Shown here piece after piece: positions 37,146-48,465 of a stretch of 64,000 nucleotides of DNA. Both the position numbers and the translations under genes were made by a program. A model generated the notes under the pieces. The model made no database searches, was not told the origin of the DNA, and was given only the letters and a program-made list of their open reading frames with translations. The DNA is from Coptis chinensis (lineage: Eukaryota > Streptophyta > Magnoliopsida > Ranunculales > Ranunculaceae), in the NCBI GenBank assembly GCA_015680905.1, contig CM027380.1, forward strand, positions 55,259,001 through 55,323,000, read 5' to 3'. How positions within the stretch are numbered: position 1 is the first letter of the stretch; each line of letters starts with the position of its first letter.

Positions 37146-38039
37146 TATTTGGAAGCCCGTCGTGGGGATACTCTCAACCACAAAAGTTGCGTCAATAGCT
37201 TCACAAAGAACAAACAACTGTGAAGGCTCTCCTCTTGCCGCTCAAGTTCAACATTCAAGTTTTGCGAATGAGAATTCCCTTTCCAAGTCCGATGGTTCTC
37301 AGCTATCTGCGATTGAGAGAGTGAGTATTCATATTGCAGATACAACAACTCAAGTCGACTGTTGTCTCCGAAAATTGAAGAAACAGATACATGTATAGCT
37401 GTCGGGCGAAGTAACTGCATAATCAAAGCACTTCCTCACACACCAAAAAGAATCATGTGATTAAGGGAAGCAAACAAAACTACAATATGAAGACGCATAG
37501 TTTCAAGTGTGATCGTGAGTGAGTTCAAAAACCCTTCTGCTAACTTTACTGTCGAACACTCATGGAGGGGTAGACAACTCATCAAAGATATGAATAAAAG
37601 CAATGTTGGTGTAGCCAATCCTAGCCAAAAGGCTATAAGAGATCGGCTCTCTCCTAGAAGAAATTATTTGAATGCACTTACCATGCTTTAGTAGCTCAAC
37701 CTCTCTGAAAGGTCCCTCTACAAGTCGTGGTCCCAACCCTCAAGCTCATTGTCGACCAATGCATGTTTAGATTACATGTCAGTTGACAATAGTAGTTCTG
37801 TAAATGGTGACTCACTTACAGAGGACCACAAAAAAAAATTTGATCCTAACCTTCCATCCATATACTCCAAATGTTCACCCTAGGTGAAGAAATAACCGAT
37901 CTTCATAATTGGCTCGGTCTTTTTCATTGCCAATTTGCAATATCTAATTTTACGTACCTTAAAAAAAAAAAAAAAAAAAAAAACTTTCCGACCATCAATT
38001 CATATTTAGTTCGATCATCAAGATATAACTACGAGAAAT

Positions 38040-38750
38040 TGGTATACAACAAGGACAGTAGTTGACCTCGTCATGGAACTCGCACAGTTGATAGTAGCCC
38101 AAACCTTAGGGCTCATCGACGTGGCTGATCTGTTCCATATGATGATGTCGATAGCATTCTATTTGTAGCCTCACTAAAGAATGGATCGGCATATAATAAG
38201 GAGTGGTTGACTTGTCATGGAACTCGCACAGTTGATAGTAGCCCAAACCTTAGGGCTTATCAACATGATGATCTGTCCATATGATGGTCAATAACCCTTC
38301 TATTTGTTGCCTCACTGAAGAATGGATTGGCATATAACAAGGAGTGGTTGACTTGTCATGGAACTCGCACAGTTGATAGTAGCCCAAACCTTAGGGCTTA
38401 TCAACATGCTGATATGTCCATATGATGGTCGATAACTCTTCTAGGTGTTGCCTCATTGAAGAATGGATCGACATATAACAAGGAGTGGTTGACTTGTCAT
38501 GGAACTCGCACAGTCGATAGTAGCCCAAACCTTAGGGCTGATCGACATGTTGATATGTCCATATGATAATGTCGATAACTTTCTATTTGTTGCCTCACTA
38601 AAGAAGGGATCGACATATAACAAGGAGTGTTTGACCTCATAATGGAACTCGCACAGTCGATAGTAGCCCAAATCTTAGGGCTCATCGACATGCTGATATG
38701 TCCATATGATGATGTCGATAACTTTTTATATTTGTTGTCTCCACGAAGAA
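38040..38750. repeat. 141-bp tandem array, five copies
   Basis: Units contain GGAACTCGCACAGTTGATAG, TAGCCCAAACCTTAGGGCT and TGTTGCCTCACT. GAGTGG marks fall at 38201, 38342, 38483 and 38625 (spacing 141, 141, 142), with a diverged first unit near 38053. Confidence 0.92.
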
Positions 38751-39029
38751 TGGATCAACCATCACGACAAGAAGCTTTACCAATTGCTGATACTTACAAT
38801 CAATCTGCCGCCTCAAAGTCATATTGATTCACAAAAAAAAAAAAAAAAAATCTTGCAATAACAAGTATCACTTTGTCATCAAATAAAAGACCTTCCATTC
38901 ATACATGGGCGTCTTAAATATCTTTTACATTTATAATTCATTTGTCATTCATACATACATGCATACATTTAAATTAGCATTCATAACATTTCATTATATT
39001 CATACATTTTAACCATTAAATTAAATCAT

Positions 39030-40195
39030 TATATTATCATTACACTTTGGGGGCGGCGATACCCCAAATTTCATTACGTTATCATTACACTTTGGGGGCG
39101 GCAATACTCCAAATTTCATTACGTTATCATTACACTATGGGGGCAGTGACACCCCAAATTTAATTACGTTATCATTACACTATGGGGGCGGCGACACCCC
39201 AAATTTTGATATATTATCATTATACTATGGGGGCAGCGACACCCCAAATTTCATTACGTTATCATTACACTATAGGGGCGACGACACCCCAAATTTCATT
39301 ACATTATCTTGGGGGCGGCTACCCCCCAAATTTCATTACATTATCTTGGGGGCGGCTACCCCCCAAATTTCATTACGTTATCATTACACTATGGGGGCGG
39401 CGACACCCCAAATTTCATTATGTTATCATTACACTTGGGGGGCAACACCCCAAATTTTATTGTTATCATTACACTATGGGGGCGGCGACACCCTAAATCT
39501 TGTTACGTTATCATTACACTGGGGGCGGCGACACCCCAAATTTCATTACGTTATCATTACACTATAGGGGCGACGACACCCCAAATTTCATTACATAATC
39601 TTGGGGGCGGCTACCCCCAAAATTTCATTACGTTATCATTGCACTATGGGGGCGGCGACACCCCAAATTTCATTATGTTATCATTACACTTTGGGGGCGG
39701 CAACACCCCAAATTTTATTGTTATCATTACACTATGGGGGCGGCGACACCCTAAATCTCGTTACGTTATCATTACACTGGGGGCGGCGACACCCCAAATT
39801 TTGATATATTATCATTACACTATGGGGGCGGCGACACCCCAAATTTCATTACGTTATCATTACACTATAGGGCAATTGACACCCCAAATTTCATTACATT
39901 ATCTTGGGGGCGGCTACCCCCCAAATTTCATTACGTTATCATTGCACTATGGGGGCGGCGACACCCCAAATTTCATTATGTTATCATTACACTTTGGGGG
40001 CGGCAACACCCCAAATTTTATTGTTATCATTACACTATGGGGGCAGCGACACCCTAAATCTCGTTACGTTATCATTACACTGGGGGCGGCGACACCCCAA
40101 ATTTTGATATATTATCATTACACTATGGGGGCGGTGACACCCTAAATCTCGTTACGTTATCATTACACTGGGGGCGGCGACACCCTAAATTTTGA
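39030..40195. repeat. 45-bp tandem array with higher-order structure
   Basis: About 25 units of the type GGGGGCGGCGACACCCCAAA then TTTCATTACGTTATCATTAC, mostly 45 bp apart (39049, 39094, 39139, 39184). A shorter variant TTGGGGGCGGCTACCCCC recurs near 39308, 39345, 39602 and 39905. The last two are about 303 bp apart and are followed by the same order of variants, so groups of units have been duplicated together. Because 45 is a multiple of three, long open frames arise by chance. Confidence 0.93.
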
Positions 40196-41033
40196 ACTTG
40201 ATCAGTCAAATTGTTTACCACCCCAAATTAAACTCCCAAATTGATCAGTCAAGGGCAAGCAATTACCTTTTTGATCAGTCCAAATTTAATGCACCCAAAA
40301 TTTCGTCCCAAATTGATCAGTCAAGGGCAAGCAATTATCCTTTTGAACTTGACGATCTCTATTATTTGCCAATCCAATTATTTGCCGCTCAATCACTATT
40401 GTCTAATACCCAATTTCCAAATATTTTGATAAACCAAATAACTTATTTGCCGACCAACTGTATAGCAATTGAATAAACTGATCTAGCTAATCACTCCTTG
40501 CCGATCTATGTTTTGCCGCCCATGTGAAGTTCTTTTTTTATTTTGCCAATCCTATTAGTGAAAGCAAGCCTGATATCTAATTAGCTCATTAGTAACCCAC
40601 TAATATTTTGCAGACCCTATTCATACAATAAAAGAACAAGAAATTTGGAAGGACAAGAAGCCCAACAAAAAACATTTCGAGCTACAAAATAGAAGGGGTA
40701 GAATATCATTGTATTGCCCTTCATAGATTTTCGATCCCTTTATTCAAAAAAAAAAAAAAAAAAAAACCGTTGACACTATAGAATTCCTTCCAACAAAATA
40801 GCATTTGCCGACCCTATTCAACACTAAAATAACAAGAAAATCTATTCTGGCCTTTGAGTTACCGCTGGAAAGAATTGCTGCTCGATTATATTGCCGATCA
40901 ATTTGAACTGCTCAACTTTGAATTTTGAGCCGATCAGTTTTATTTCGAAAAAGGAAGTTGCCGATCAAAATTCATGTATCCAGTATGATCTGAAGCCTAT
41001 CCTAAATACCAGATCCGTATAAGGCGCTGAAAC

Positions 41034-42989
41034 TTTGTTAAGAGTTTGCAGTTGTACATGCATGAGTCCTTGATAGATCCCAAAAAAATCAATTGCAGAG
41101 AAAACTGGGTATATAACTAGAGGCAGCCCTGCTTGCAATCTTTGGTTATTCTTGCAAAGGATATTCAAGAATGTAGCAAGGACTAGACCAAGGCTATCGA
41201 AACACACTGATTGAGTCTGTGATTTCGCAGAAAGTGCACCAAGATTATCTTTCTCTGCAAAGCTTCGATGAACAGCAGAACCAGTTGCAAGGTGATAAGT
41301 ACCCAAAATTGTGTTTTAAACCCCGCAGAGACATTACATTTGGGTCAATTATGTGTTTAATAAATGTAAATTAATTGTATTTTCATGTTTTCACAGGTTT
41401 CAACGGTCGGCGATAAAATACATGAACCTGCGTTTTAGCATGAAATCTGACCGAATAAAGCTTGGACTTGAAATCTTGATGTATCGACTCATTTAAAGCT
41501 CCAAAAAGCAAAGCTCATGGACTCAGAAAACCATGAAACAAGTTGAAGAATCCAAACTTGAGTTCTTGAACTAGCCAAAGGAGTCATGTTCGGGTCAAGA
41601 CTTGGTCAAACCGACTTTTAACAAATTCGAAAATCGGTAGAAAGTTCAAATGGTGACATCTTTCGTCTCCTAACTCCGATTGAAGCATATGACTGTCAAA
41701 ATGATCAAGAAAGCAGAAAACTCTACACAACGGTATATTGCTTTTACAAAATGGACATATGGTTTGAAATCAGAGATAAAGCCAAGCACGCCACTATTCA
41801 TCGAAGGCGGCGTAGATATTTTAGATTTTTATTATTTAACTTTTTGTAAAGTCAAAAGATGAATAGTTCGAATAGTGTCAAATAATGTTGAATAGTGTCA
41901 AATAGTGATTACTATTCCTTAAAGTCAAAAAGTTGAATAGTGATCAAATCTCGGTCGTTGGATCAGATTTACGAGATTCGATCACGAATAATCCCATTCA
42001 ACTATAAATAGAAGGGTCTAGTTTTAGTTTTTCTCATGGAATGGTTAGCATTCCATCGATAGAGTAGAGTAGTTTACTGCTTTCCTAGTGTAATGAAGAA
42101 TTTAATTTCCAGGTTTTTAATTAAAATATTTTTTAATTCAGTTTTATTTTCTGTTAATTAGAATAAAACTTTAGTTATGTTGATCTGTGATCTAAACTCG
42201 CCGAAAGTGAGAATTATATCCGTTTGGGGAGTTAATAAAACTCATGTGAGGAAAAACAATTGTTGTTGGTTTGGTAGGTTATTAGGAAGAACAACTAGCT
42301 CTACATCCTATCCCAAAATGATAGTTGGTGTAGTGTCTAGTTAGGAATCAAAGCAATGAGCTTAGAGATATAAGTCATTGCTTAGTTCCACTTGCTAGCA
42401 TGTGTGAGCTCTTAAGTGAGCCATACATGCTAGGGATCAAGTTTTCTTCCATATTAGACTTGTCTATGAGTTCTAGGAAGAATAAAATGAACTTATCAAA
42501 CAACAAAACTTATTAAAATCATTGAGATGAAATATTTTGCAATTTTATTGAAATGTGAACGAAATGACAAACCCGACCGCTGTTTTACAGTTAGATCACA
42601 AGGTAGCATGCTAGACTTACTTGCTTCGCAATGTTGGCCACAGTTGCAAGTAGTGAGAAGTAATGCGGAAAAAATGGAGTCAGCAACTCGATACCAATGC
42701 TCAAACTGAACACTATGGAAGTCGAAAACCTGACCCTCTTCAAATTGGTGTCAAACGCCGAAGCCAAAGTAGCAGTATATATGCATCAACTAAGATGTCC
42801 AAGTCCATCCTTCAACACCCAATTCAAAGCAGCAGCCGATGGAAGCGAACGTTCGTAACCAACTCCCATAGCTCGAAACATTGCCTGAGTAGCAAGAACT
42901 TGGAGAGCAGAGCTAAAAAACAGACTCACAAACTTCCACTTAACATACTCAATATAATTCTCTTTCACTCCACTTGGTATAAAAATGTG
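41034..42989 (-). pseudogene. RUS4-like (DUF647) coding fragment, split by a solo LTR
   Basis: Minus strand, 42989-42599 and 41292-41034. The reading runs IFIPSGVKENYIEYVKWKF, SSALQVLATQAMFRAMGVG, SLPSAAALNWVLKDGLGHLS, CIYTATLASAFDTNLKRVRF, ANIAKQVSLACYLATGSAVH, SFAEKDNLGALSAKSQTQSV and NILCKNNQRLQAGLPLVIYP, ending LQTLNK at 41034. This is the central DUF647 domain of the ROOT UVB SENSITIVE family, closest in my judgement to RUS4. One in-frame TGA (42786-42788) stands where Arg is expected (CGA to TGA). No introns interrupt the stretch, suggesting a reverse-transcribed copy, though I cannot check the parent gene's exons. Both protein ends are missing. It lies antisense to the host retroelement. 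Confidence 0.88.
41293..42598 (+). mobile_element. Solo LTR, TGATAA family, inside the RUS4 fragment
   Basis: A 1306-bp LTR from TGATAAGTACCC to AGATCA, flanked by CAAGG at 41288-41292 and 42599-42603. The RUS4 reading frame resumes without loss on the other side, which confirms the boundaries independently. A TATA-like ACTATAAATAGAAGG lies at about 42001. It is alignable to the copy at 2152-3421 at the start (ACCCAAAA, GTTTTAAACC, ATTACATTT). Confidence 0.9.
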
Positions 42990-43079
42990 AGTTTTACACT
43001 AACTTTCTACTATTGCCGCCAGTTCATATGGAACATGATTCCAAAAAATATCGAAATCCAACAATTATCCCTGCCCCAA

Positions 43080-43745
43080 TTTGTTTCCAGAACAATTTGC
43101 CGATTGTATCATTCTATCTTCTTGCAGACCGAATTTTTTTTTTGGGTCAATCAATTTGTATATTTGCCGATCAAACTCAACAAATAATCAAGTTGCCGCT
43201 CCAACACTTAACTGATTATCCTAAACAAGTGTACTTCAATCATTCCCATAAGCTTTGAACTGCGGATCCTTTTTGCCGATCACTATCTCTTTTTGCCGAT
43301 CACTTTTGCCAATCCCATTGAGCTGCCGATCCCTTCGATTGAATTTCCGCTGTTACGGCCGATCCCTTCAAATTGAAATGCCGCTAGATCTCTTTGAGCT
43401 GTTGCTTCTTCGATACTATTGCCGCTTAAAAGAAGTGCCGATCAAGTTGATGGGTAGAAATCTTTTGGTTTTTGCCGATCCTGAGAGGTGACCGACGAGG
43501 AACTCTTCTCAGACTTGCCGCTGAAAAAGTTTGAACCATCCGCGATTTTTTTGAATTGCCGCTGGTTTAAAAACAATCTACTCAGAATTGATGTGAAATG
43601 ATCATGAATTGCCGCTCGAGTTTAGATTGCCGCTCGAGTTTAGATTGCCGCAGAAGTTTGAATTACCGCTGGACTTGATCATGAATTGCCGCTCGAGTTT
43701 AGATTGCCGCAGAAGTCTGAATTACCGCTGGACTTGATCATACCA
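43080..43745. repeat. GCCGATC / TTGCCGCT motif-rich stretch
   Basis: Inside the LARD-like element. TTGCCGATCA and GCCGATCCC recur from about 43100 to 43480. From 43608 a tandem block repeats GAATTGCCGCTCGAGTTTAG then ATTGCCGCAGAAGT and GAATTACCGCTGGACTTGAT. A related stretch with GATCAGTCAAGGGCAAGCAA twice lies at 40240-40345. Confidence 0.8.
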
Positions 43746-43846
43746 GCACTAATGCACCGGATCCCATCATTTTTTACCAATTTACTAACCTATCAAGTAC
43801 CATAAATATTAATACTTCTTTGCCACACAGGCCTTGCCCATGTAAC

Positions 43847-43859
43847 AAAGAGAGGGCGA
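43847..43859 (+). other. Polypurine tract of the LARD-like element
   Basis: AAAGAGAGGGCGA directly before the 3' LTR, where plus-strand DNA synthesis would be primed. Confidence 0.75.
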
Positions 43860-44877
43860 TGTTCCGGCCCCCACAAATGTGGCCCAATATAAGCCCAATT
43901 CAATACAAGCCCATGCTCAGAGCCCAACTATAAACAAGCCCACGCTCAGAGCCCAACTATAAACAAGCCCACGCTCAGAGCCCATGCTCAGAGCTTAACT
44001 ATAAACAAGCCCACGCTCAGAGCCCAACTATAAACAAGCCCATGCTCAGAGCCCATGCTCAGAGCTTAACTATAAACAAGCCCACGCTCAGAGCCCATGC
44101 TCAGAGCTTATCTATGAAAAAGCCCATGCTCAAAGCCTACATTTCACGAGCTGACAGTTCTCCCGCCAGTTCTCCAACTTCATTCCACGAGCTGACAGAT
44201 GTCCCGCCAGTTCTCCAACTTCATCCCACGAGCTGACCGATGTCCCGCCAGTTCTCCAACTTCAATCCACGAACTGACGGTTCTCCGCGAGTTCTCAACT
44301 TCATCCCACGGTGACCGATGTCCCGCCAGTTCTCAACTTCATTCCACGAGCTGACAGATGTCCCGCCAGTTCTCCAACTTCATCCCACGAGCTGACCGAT
44401 GTCCCGCCAGTTCTCCAACTTCAATCCACGAACTGACATTTCTCCCGCCAGTTCTCCAACTTCATCCCACGAGCTGACAGTTCTCCCGCCAGTTCTCCAA
44501 CTTCATCCTACGAGCTGACAGATGTCCCGCCAGTTCTCCAACTTCATCCCACGAGCTGACAGTTTTCCCGCCAGCTCTCCAACTTCATCCCATGATTGGA
44601 CAGTTCTCCCGCCAGTTCTCCAACTTCTTCCCACGATTGGAATATTGGAGAACGAGGAAGTAACTATCACCAATGCTACCTATAAAATCCAACGTTAGGT
44701 CATTTTTCCGAACTTCATTAATCGAGACTTGATCCCAAGCAATATCTTTGGGTACGTAGGCAACTTCAAAACCGAAGTCCAGTCTCATCTTTCCCCAATC
44801 ACCATCTCCTTCACTATCTCCAAAAAACATTACTCACAACCCTCAACTGGTGTGTTTTGGCAAATCTTGCTGAAACA
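43860..44877 (+). repeat. 3' LTR of the LARD-like element
   Basis: 1018 bp, clearly homologous to 36140-37145. The first 140 bp look nearly identical. The 40-bp repeat section is more regular here (GCCAGTTCTCCAACTTCATC units) than in the 5' copy, which carries several different indels and CCGACC/CTGACC changes. Confidence 0.9.
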
Positions 44878-46519
44878 TATATTAAATGCAATATTTTTGA
44901 GAAATAAATGTAAATGCTCCATCATTATATTTGTTAGATGCTACTATGAGGTAGTATAATATTTGTGGATATTTCCCATGGAATTGTGGCTTAGTGCAAT
45001 AATTTATTTGGCACGTGAAAGAATGAAAGTCGTTATGAGATGTATTGAGATATTTCTAAATATTGTGGCTTAGTGCAATAATGTATTTTGGCATACACTT
45101 GATAGAGTGAAATGGTTATGAGATATAAACGTATGATACCTGAATAAATTACGTAACGAAAATCTTGGAACCTAGCTACCACAACTCATGTGATTGGCCC
45201 ATGTGAAGGGCGTATATGATTTGATTGGCCCTTCTGGAGTTTCAGTGAATTTGAATGACCCTTCTGGCATAACCGAATAGTGGCTTGATTATTCTGTTTG
45301 CAAAATTAGAACGCAACGCACGATATTTTATGCTGAATAGTGGCAGTACCCACGTAATGACGTTCGTGTGGGGGTTACCTAGTATGCGATATCCCGGTTA
45401 GGATAATTACGCATGGAGTGGTTCATTACGTGAGAGGAGGTATGTGGATATACATGTTCGGCTTTGGGGAGCGATTGTGGTAGTCAGGGAAACTAGGTAA
45501 AACATAGAGACGATGTGATTCTAGGGACACTTGAAGAAACTCTAAACAATAATGGTGATGATATATCAAAGTGTACGTTAAATCTATAATAAATAATTTA
45601 TTGTAATTTATGTTGCGTTCATAATGGTTTGCAGAAGGGTGGGTTGCATTCATTATTGATGTAGTTGTGACCCATTTTGTGATTAGGCTTACACCCGTGT
45701 AAGTATAGAGTAAGTTTTAGTTTTGTTCTTTTATTATTAGATGTAATTAATCTAGTACGGTTTGAAGCTAAGGCGCCTCGGTAGAGGAACTAAATGCTTT
45801 GTTATTATTGAATTGGAAGCTAAGGCGCCTCGGTGGAGGAACTAACTGCCTTATTAATTGTGTATGTATATGTATAAGTATATTTTGTATTTTAGGGCTA
45901 CTTATACTAGCATTGTTTATAATGCTGACCCAATTTGCATGTTTGCTTATCGGGTGTGTTCATAAATGAACCCAGTTGATAAGTCTTGACATGATTAGTG
46001 TTGACAAAGGTTGGTTGTTGCTTGTGATTTGCGCTAGCATCTCATTTCAGGATATGTTTTGTTTTCCCTTGAGGTGCAATAGATTTTTAATTAAGACAAT
46101 ATTTTTTTGTATTTCAGTTGTAATTATAATTAAAGAGTTGTTGAAAGGAAATTTGTAACTTAATCATATTTGTGAATTTTTGTAATGAAGAAGACTTTTG
46201 TTTATTTAAAATTTTTATTAGTTTCAAATTATTGGAATAGTTAAACGGATAATGGGTTTTTGGAAGTTGAGAGTGCATCACACCTCGAAAATCAAAGAGT
46301 CGGGAACAAATATTGTTTTTCTGATTTTGTCAAAATTTGGGGTGTGACACCCCATTTCTATACTGTCTACTGGCAATAATGCACCTCTCATACAAACCAG
46401 CGGTAAGACCCAGTACTGTTACGTGCACTGTGGCTAAAGTTGGAAGAAAGATGTACCTAGCTAGCTACCTTCTGATTTCTGAAACACAAGCAGATGATAT
46501 GGCTTTTCAGCCATCTTAA

Positions 46520-48465
46520 GTTGCAAAATTAGACACCCTACAATCAAAGGATTGTGTATCAGATGTAGACAGTGCAAAAATATTCATGGCTAGTTAATTA
46601 TAGTATTTGAACACACTTTCTAGTTGTATTTGACTTTTCGTCGTCACTAATTAAAATGTCCATTTATCATCCACAAACATTAACCTAAACATTTTAAACA
46701 AGAATAAGATGAACACTGTACAATTCATATATCAAACTTGTACACAAATACCCATATACACCAAGCAAACAAAGAATAGCATTTGTGCGTAGCACAAGGA
46801 TACTACTCAATTATCAATTGGTAACTATATAAGCAAATCCATTACGATGAAGAACATATAAGAAGAAAATAAAATGAAAGATACACAAGCCAAAAGCTCA
46901 AATAAACATGGAAAGGCCCTGACTAGCTAAAGATCAGTGTAAAAGTGTAATCACTACAAATTTATATTTATGCCCTGTGAAAAATGCATTAAAAGAATTT
47001 TTCTCCTCTTCCAATTAAGTTAACCAATGCAGAAAGATCGGAATTCATACCTGTCTAGGAAGATATGAAAAAGCAATTGTCATTCACTACACATTCAGCT
47101 ACGTAAACAAAGAAACTATAAACTTGTTTAAGATTACTTGTCAAGGTCCTGCAACTAAAAGCATAAGATCCATCAGAGTACACTCCCATAAGGTAAAATA
47201 CCATACTGAAATAAACTTTCAATCTTAAGAGCCACATTGCCAAGAGAGAGTTTACTGAACTTTATTGATGTAATTCCTAGAGGCAGATGTTCTTCCCACA
47301 GTGGTTCAACAATTCTCTTACAACCATCTTTACTGCCTGAGGAAAAGCAAATTTTAAGATACTAATTAAAATTAACGAATTAACGAATTATTAGCAGGTG
47401 AAAAGGAAGTTGTACAATACAATCAAAAGTTCAAAAGCCACAAAGTGATATGACACGATATCATTATCAACTTTACACATATCAGGGTATCAATTTTTCA
47501 GCCACAACTTAACAGCAAACTGGGGTGGAATTTGGATGAAGTTATTTTATACAAGTCCATCCCCTACTAAACAGCTACAACACGTACATATAATTAACTT
47601 ATGAAGGAACTATCCCTGAAGAAATGCAATAGAACATTAGAATCAATTCTAATTGTTGTGACACCTACAAGGTCTTCATGAAAAAACAGACCAAGTCATG
47701 ACGAAGAAATGAAACACCAAGACCATATTGTTGACCATACTAATAGTAAAAACTTTTCAATTCTATGTGTTGTAGTCAAACAATACAAAATAAAATGATA
47801 AACACAATAAAGTAATGCAAAACATATATAGTTAACCTTAGATTAACAAAACATACAATCACTCAAAGTTACTGACCAACATTAATCTAAAAAACAGTTG
47901 TGTACAATCGACGTAAACCTATCTACATTAAACATCCCAATTTTACAAGTCCAAAAAATATCTACAAACCAAAACAAAAGGATAGGGACCCCTCACTCAC
48001 AGATCCATCTAAAACAAGATAAATTAAATACACAAATTTTAAACTTTACCTTTAAATAAGAAGAAAGTACAAGCTTTAAGCTTAAAAGCCATGCCTTTTG
48101 CCTAGAAATAGTGTAGATAAGATTAGAATCACAATCCATTGATTCCATTGCAAATACAAAATTAGAGGACCTAAAAATCAAGATAAATTGTAAACGTTCG
48201 GCCAAGAAAGTTAATACTTGTGAAGCTAGGATAAAGAATGAACCAGGAAGAAGGAGATTAGCAAAGTGAAGAACGAAGCAGTGGCCGAGTGAAGAAGATA
48301 AAAGGGGGTTTATGGTTTTCTTTTTCTTTTTTTGTTATTTGAGCCTTTGAGGTTATGGATTCAAATTTTCACAAAACGGGGGGGGGGGGGGAGGAACAAA
48401 AACAGCCGCGAGAGCTAATTAGTTTTTAGAAAATAAATTAATAATAAAAAAAAAAAAAAAAAACT
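46520..48465. other. Interior of the CACTA-like element, right part
   Basis: AT-rich sequence lying upstream of the captured carrier start codon and containing the SMP-like exon at 47217-47336. A 13-base G run occurs near 48380 and a poly(A) run near 48448. No complete gene or transposase was recognised. Confidence 0.5.
47217..47336 (-). pseudogene. Possible SMP-domain (synaptotagmin-like) exon fragment
   Basis: Minus strand, preceded by a CTCAG acceptor-like junction at 47337. One open stretch reads RIVEPLWEEHLPLGITSIKF followed by SKLSLGNVALKIES. It resembles the end of the SMP lipid-transfer domain of plant C2-domain synaptotagmin-like proteins (VEPLLEEYRPPGIKSLKFSKLSLGTVAPKIEG type). It is a single exon with no recognisable continuation, lying in the CACTA-like element next to the captured carrier fragment. 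A second captured gene piece is likely. The exact family member is uncertain. Confidence 0.55.

Larger units (their letters stand above)
36140..44877 (+). mobile_element. Complete non-autonomous LTR element (LARD-like)
   Basis: An 8738-bp element with 5' LTR 36140-37145 and 3' LTR 43860-44877. Both start TGTTCCGGCCCCCAC and end GAAACA. It is flanked by TATAT at 36135-36139 and 44878-44882. A purine tract AAAGAGAGGGCGA (43847-43859) precedes the 3' LTR, fixing the plus orientation. A primer-site-like TTTGGAAGCCCGTCGTGGGG follows the 5' LTR. The 6.7-kb interior has no gag or pol that I can recognise. It holds a 141-bp array (38040-38750), a 45-bp array (39030-40195), a RUS4-like gene fragment and a GCCGATC/TTGCCGCT-rich stretch. 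This fits a large retrotransposon derivative that needs proteins from another element. Confidence 0.9.
34409..46349 (+). mobile_element. 3.2-kb Gypsy solo LTR interrupted by a younger element
   Basis: It begins TGTAGGACCC at 34409 and ends GGGGTGTGACA at 46349, the usual ends of large plant Gypsy LTRs of the Del/Tekay type. It is flanked by CCCCA at 34404-34408 and 46350-46354. The sequence is interrupted at 36140-44882 by a complete LTR element plus one copy of that element's TATAT duplication. The LTR itself is 1731 + 1467 bp. No interior region or second LTR remains. A small direct duplication (GAAGCTAAGGCGCCTCGGT at 45760 and 45817) and a repeat of TATTGTGGCTTAGTGCAATA lie in its right part. 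Orientation is assigned from TGT...ACA ends and family resemblance. Confidence 0.85.
33885..46514 (-). pseudogene. Captured ADP/ATP carrier gene fragment, split by an LTR
   Basis: Two minus-strand pieces, 46514-46355 and 34408-33885, separated by the solo LTR 34409-46349. The first starts ATG (MAEKPYHLLVFQK) and includes GLYERCIIASRQYRNG. The second carries VTSYTSPVFVEGPS, then GFANFALDFLMGGVSAA, then VKLLIQN and [10 protein letters not shown], the start and first repeat of the mitochondrial inner-membrane ADP/ATP carrier. A 99-bp GT-AG intron (34057-33959) is retained before ALNFAFKDYF and KKDRD, so genomic DNA was captured, not mRNA. A stop replaces Gln after IQN, part of the conserved AAAPIERV segment is lost, and frameshifts occur. 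It ends after the first third of the protein. Confidence 0.85.

Noticed and set aside
37871..38065. Small frames around poly(A) runs in the LARD-like element
   Set aside because: They are short, contain homopolymer-coded lysines and are not shared with any recognisable domain.
39309..40145. 278-codon open frame
   Set aside because: It is produced by the 45-bp tandem array, whose unit is a multiple of three and stop-free in several frames. The product is a 15-residue repeat that resembles no known protein.
42663..43187. 174-codon plus-strand frame
   Set aside because: Most of it is the antisense of the RUS4-like fragment, whose minus-strand reading is clearly the meaningful one.
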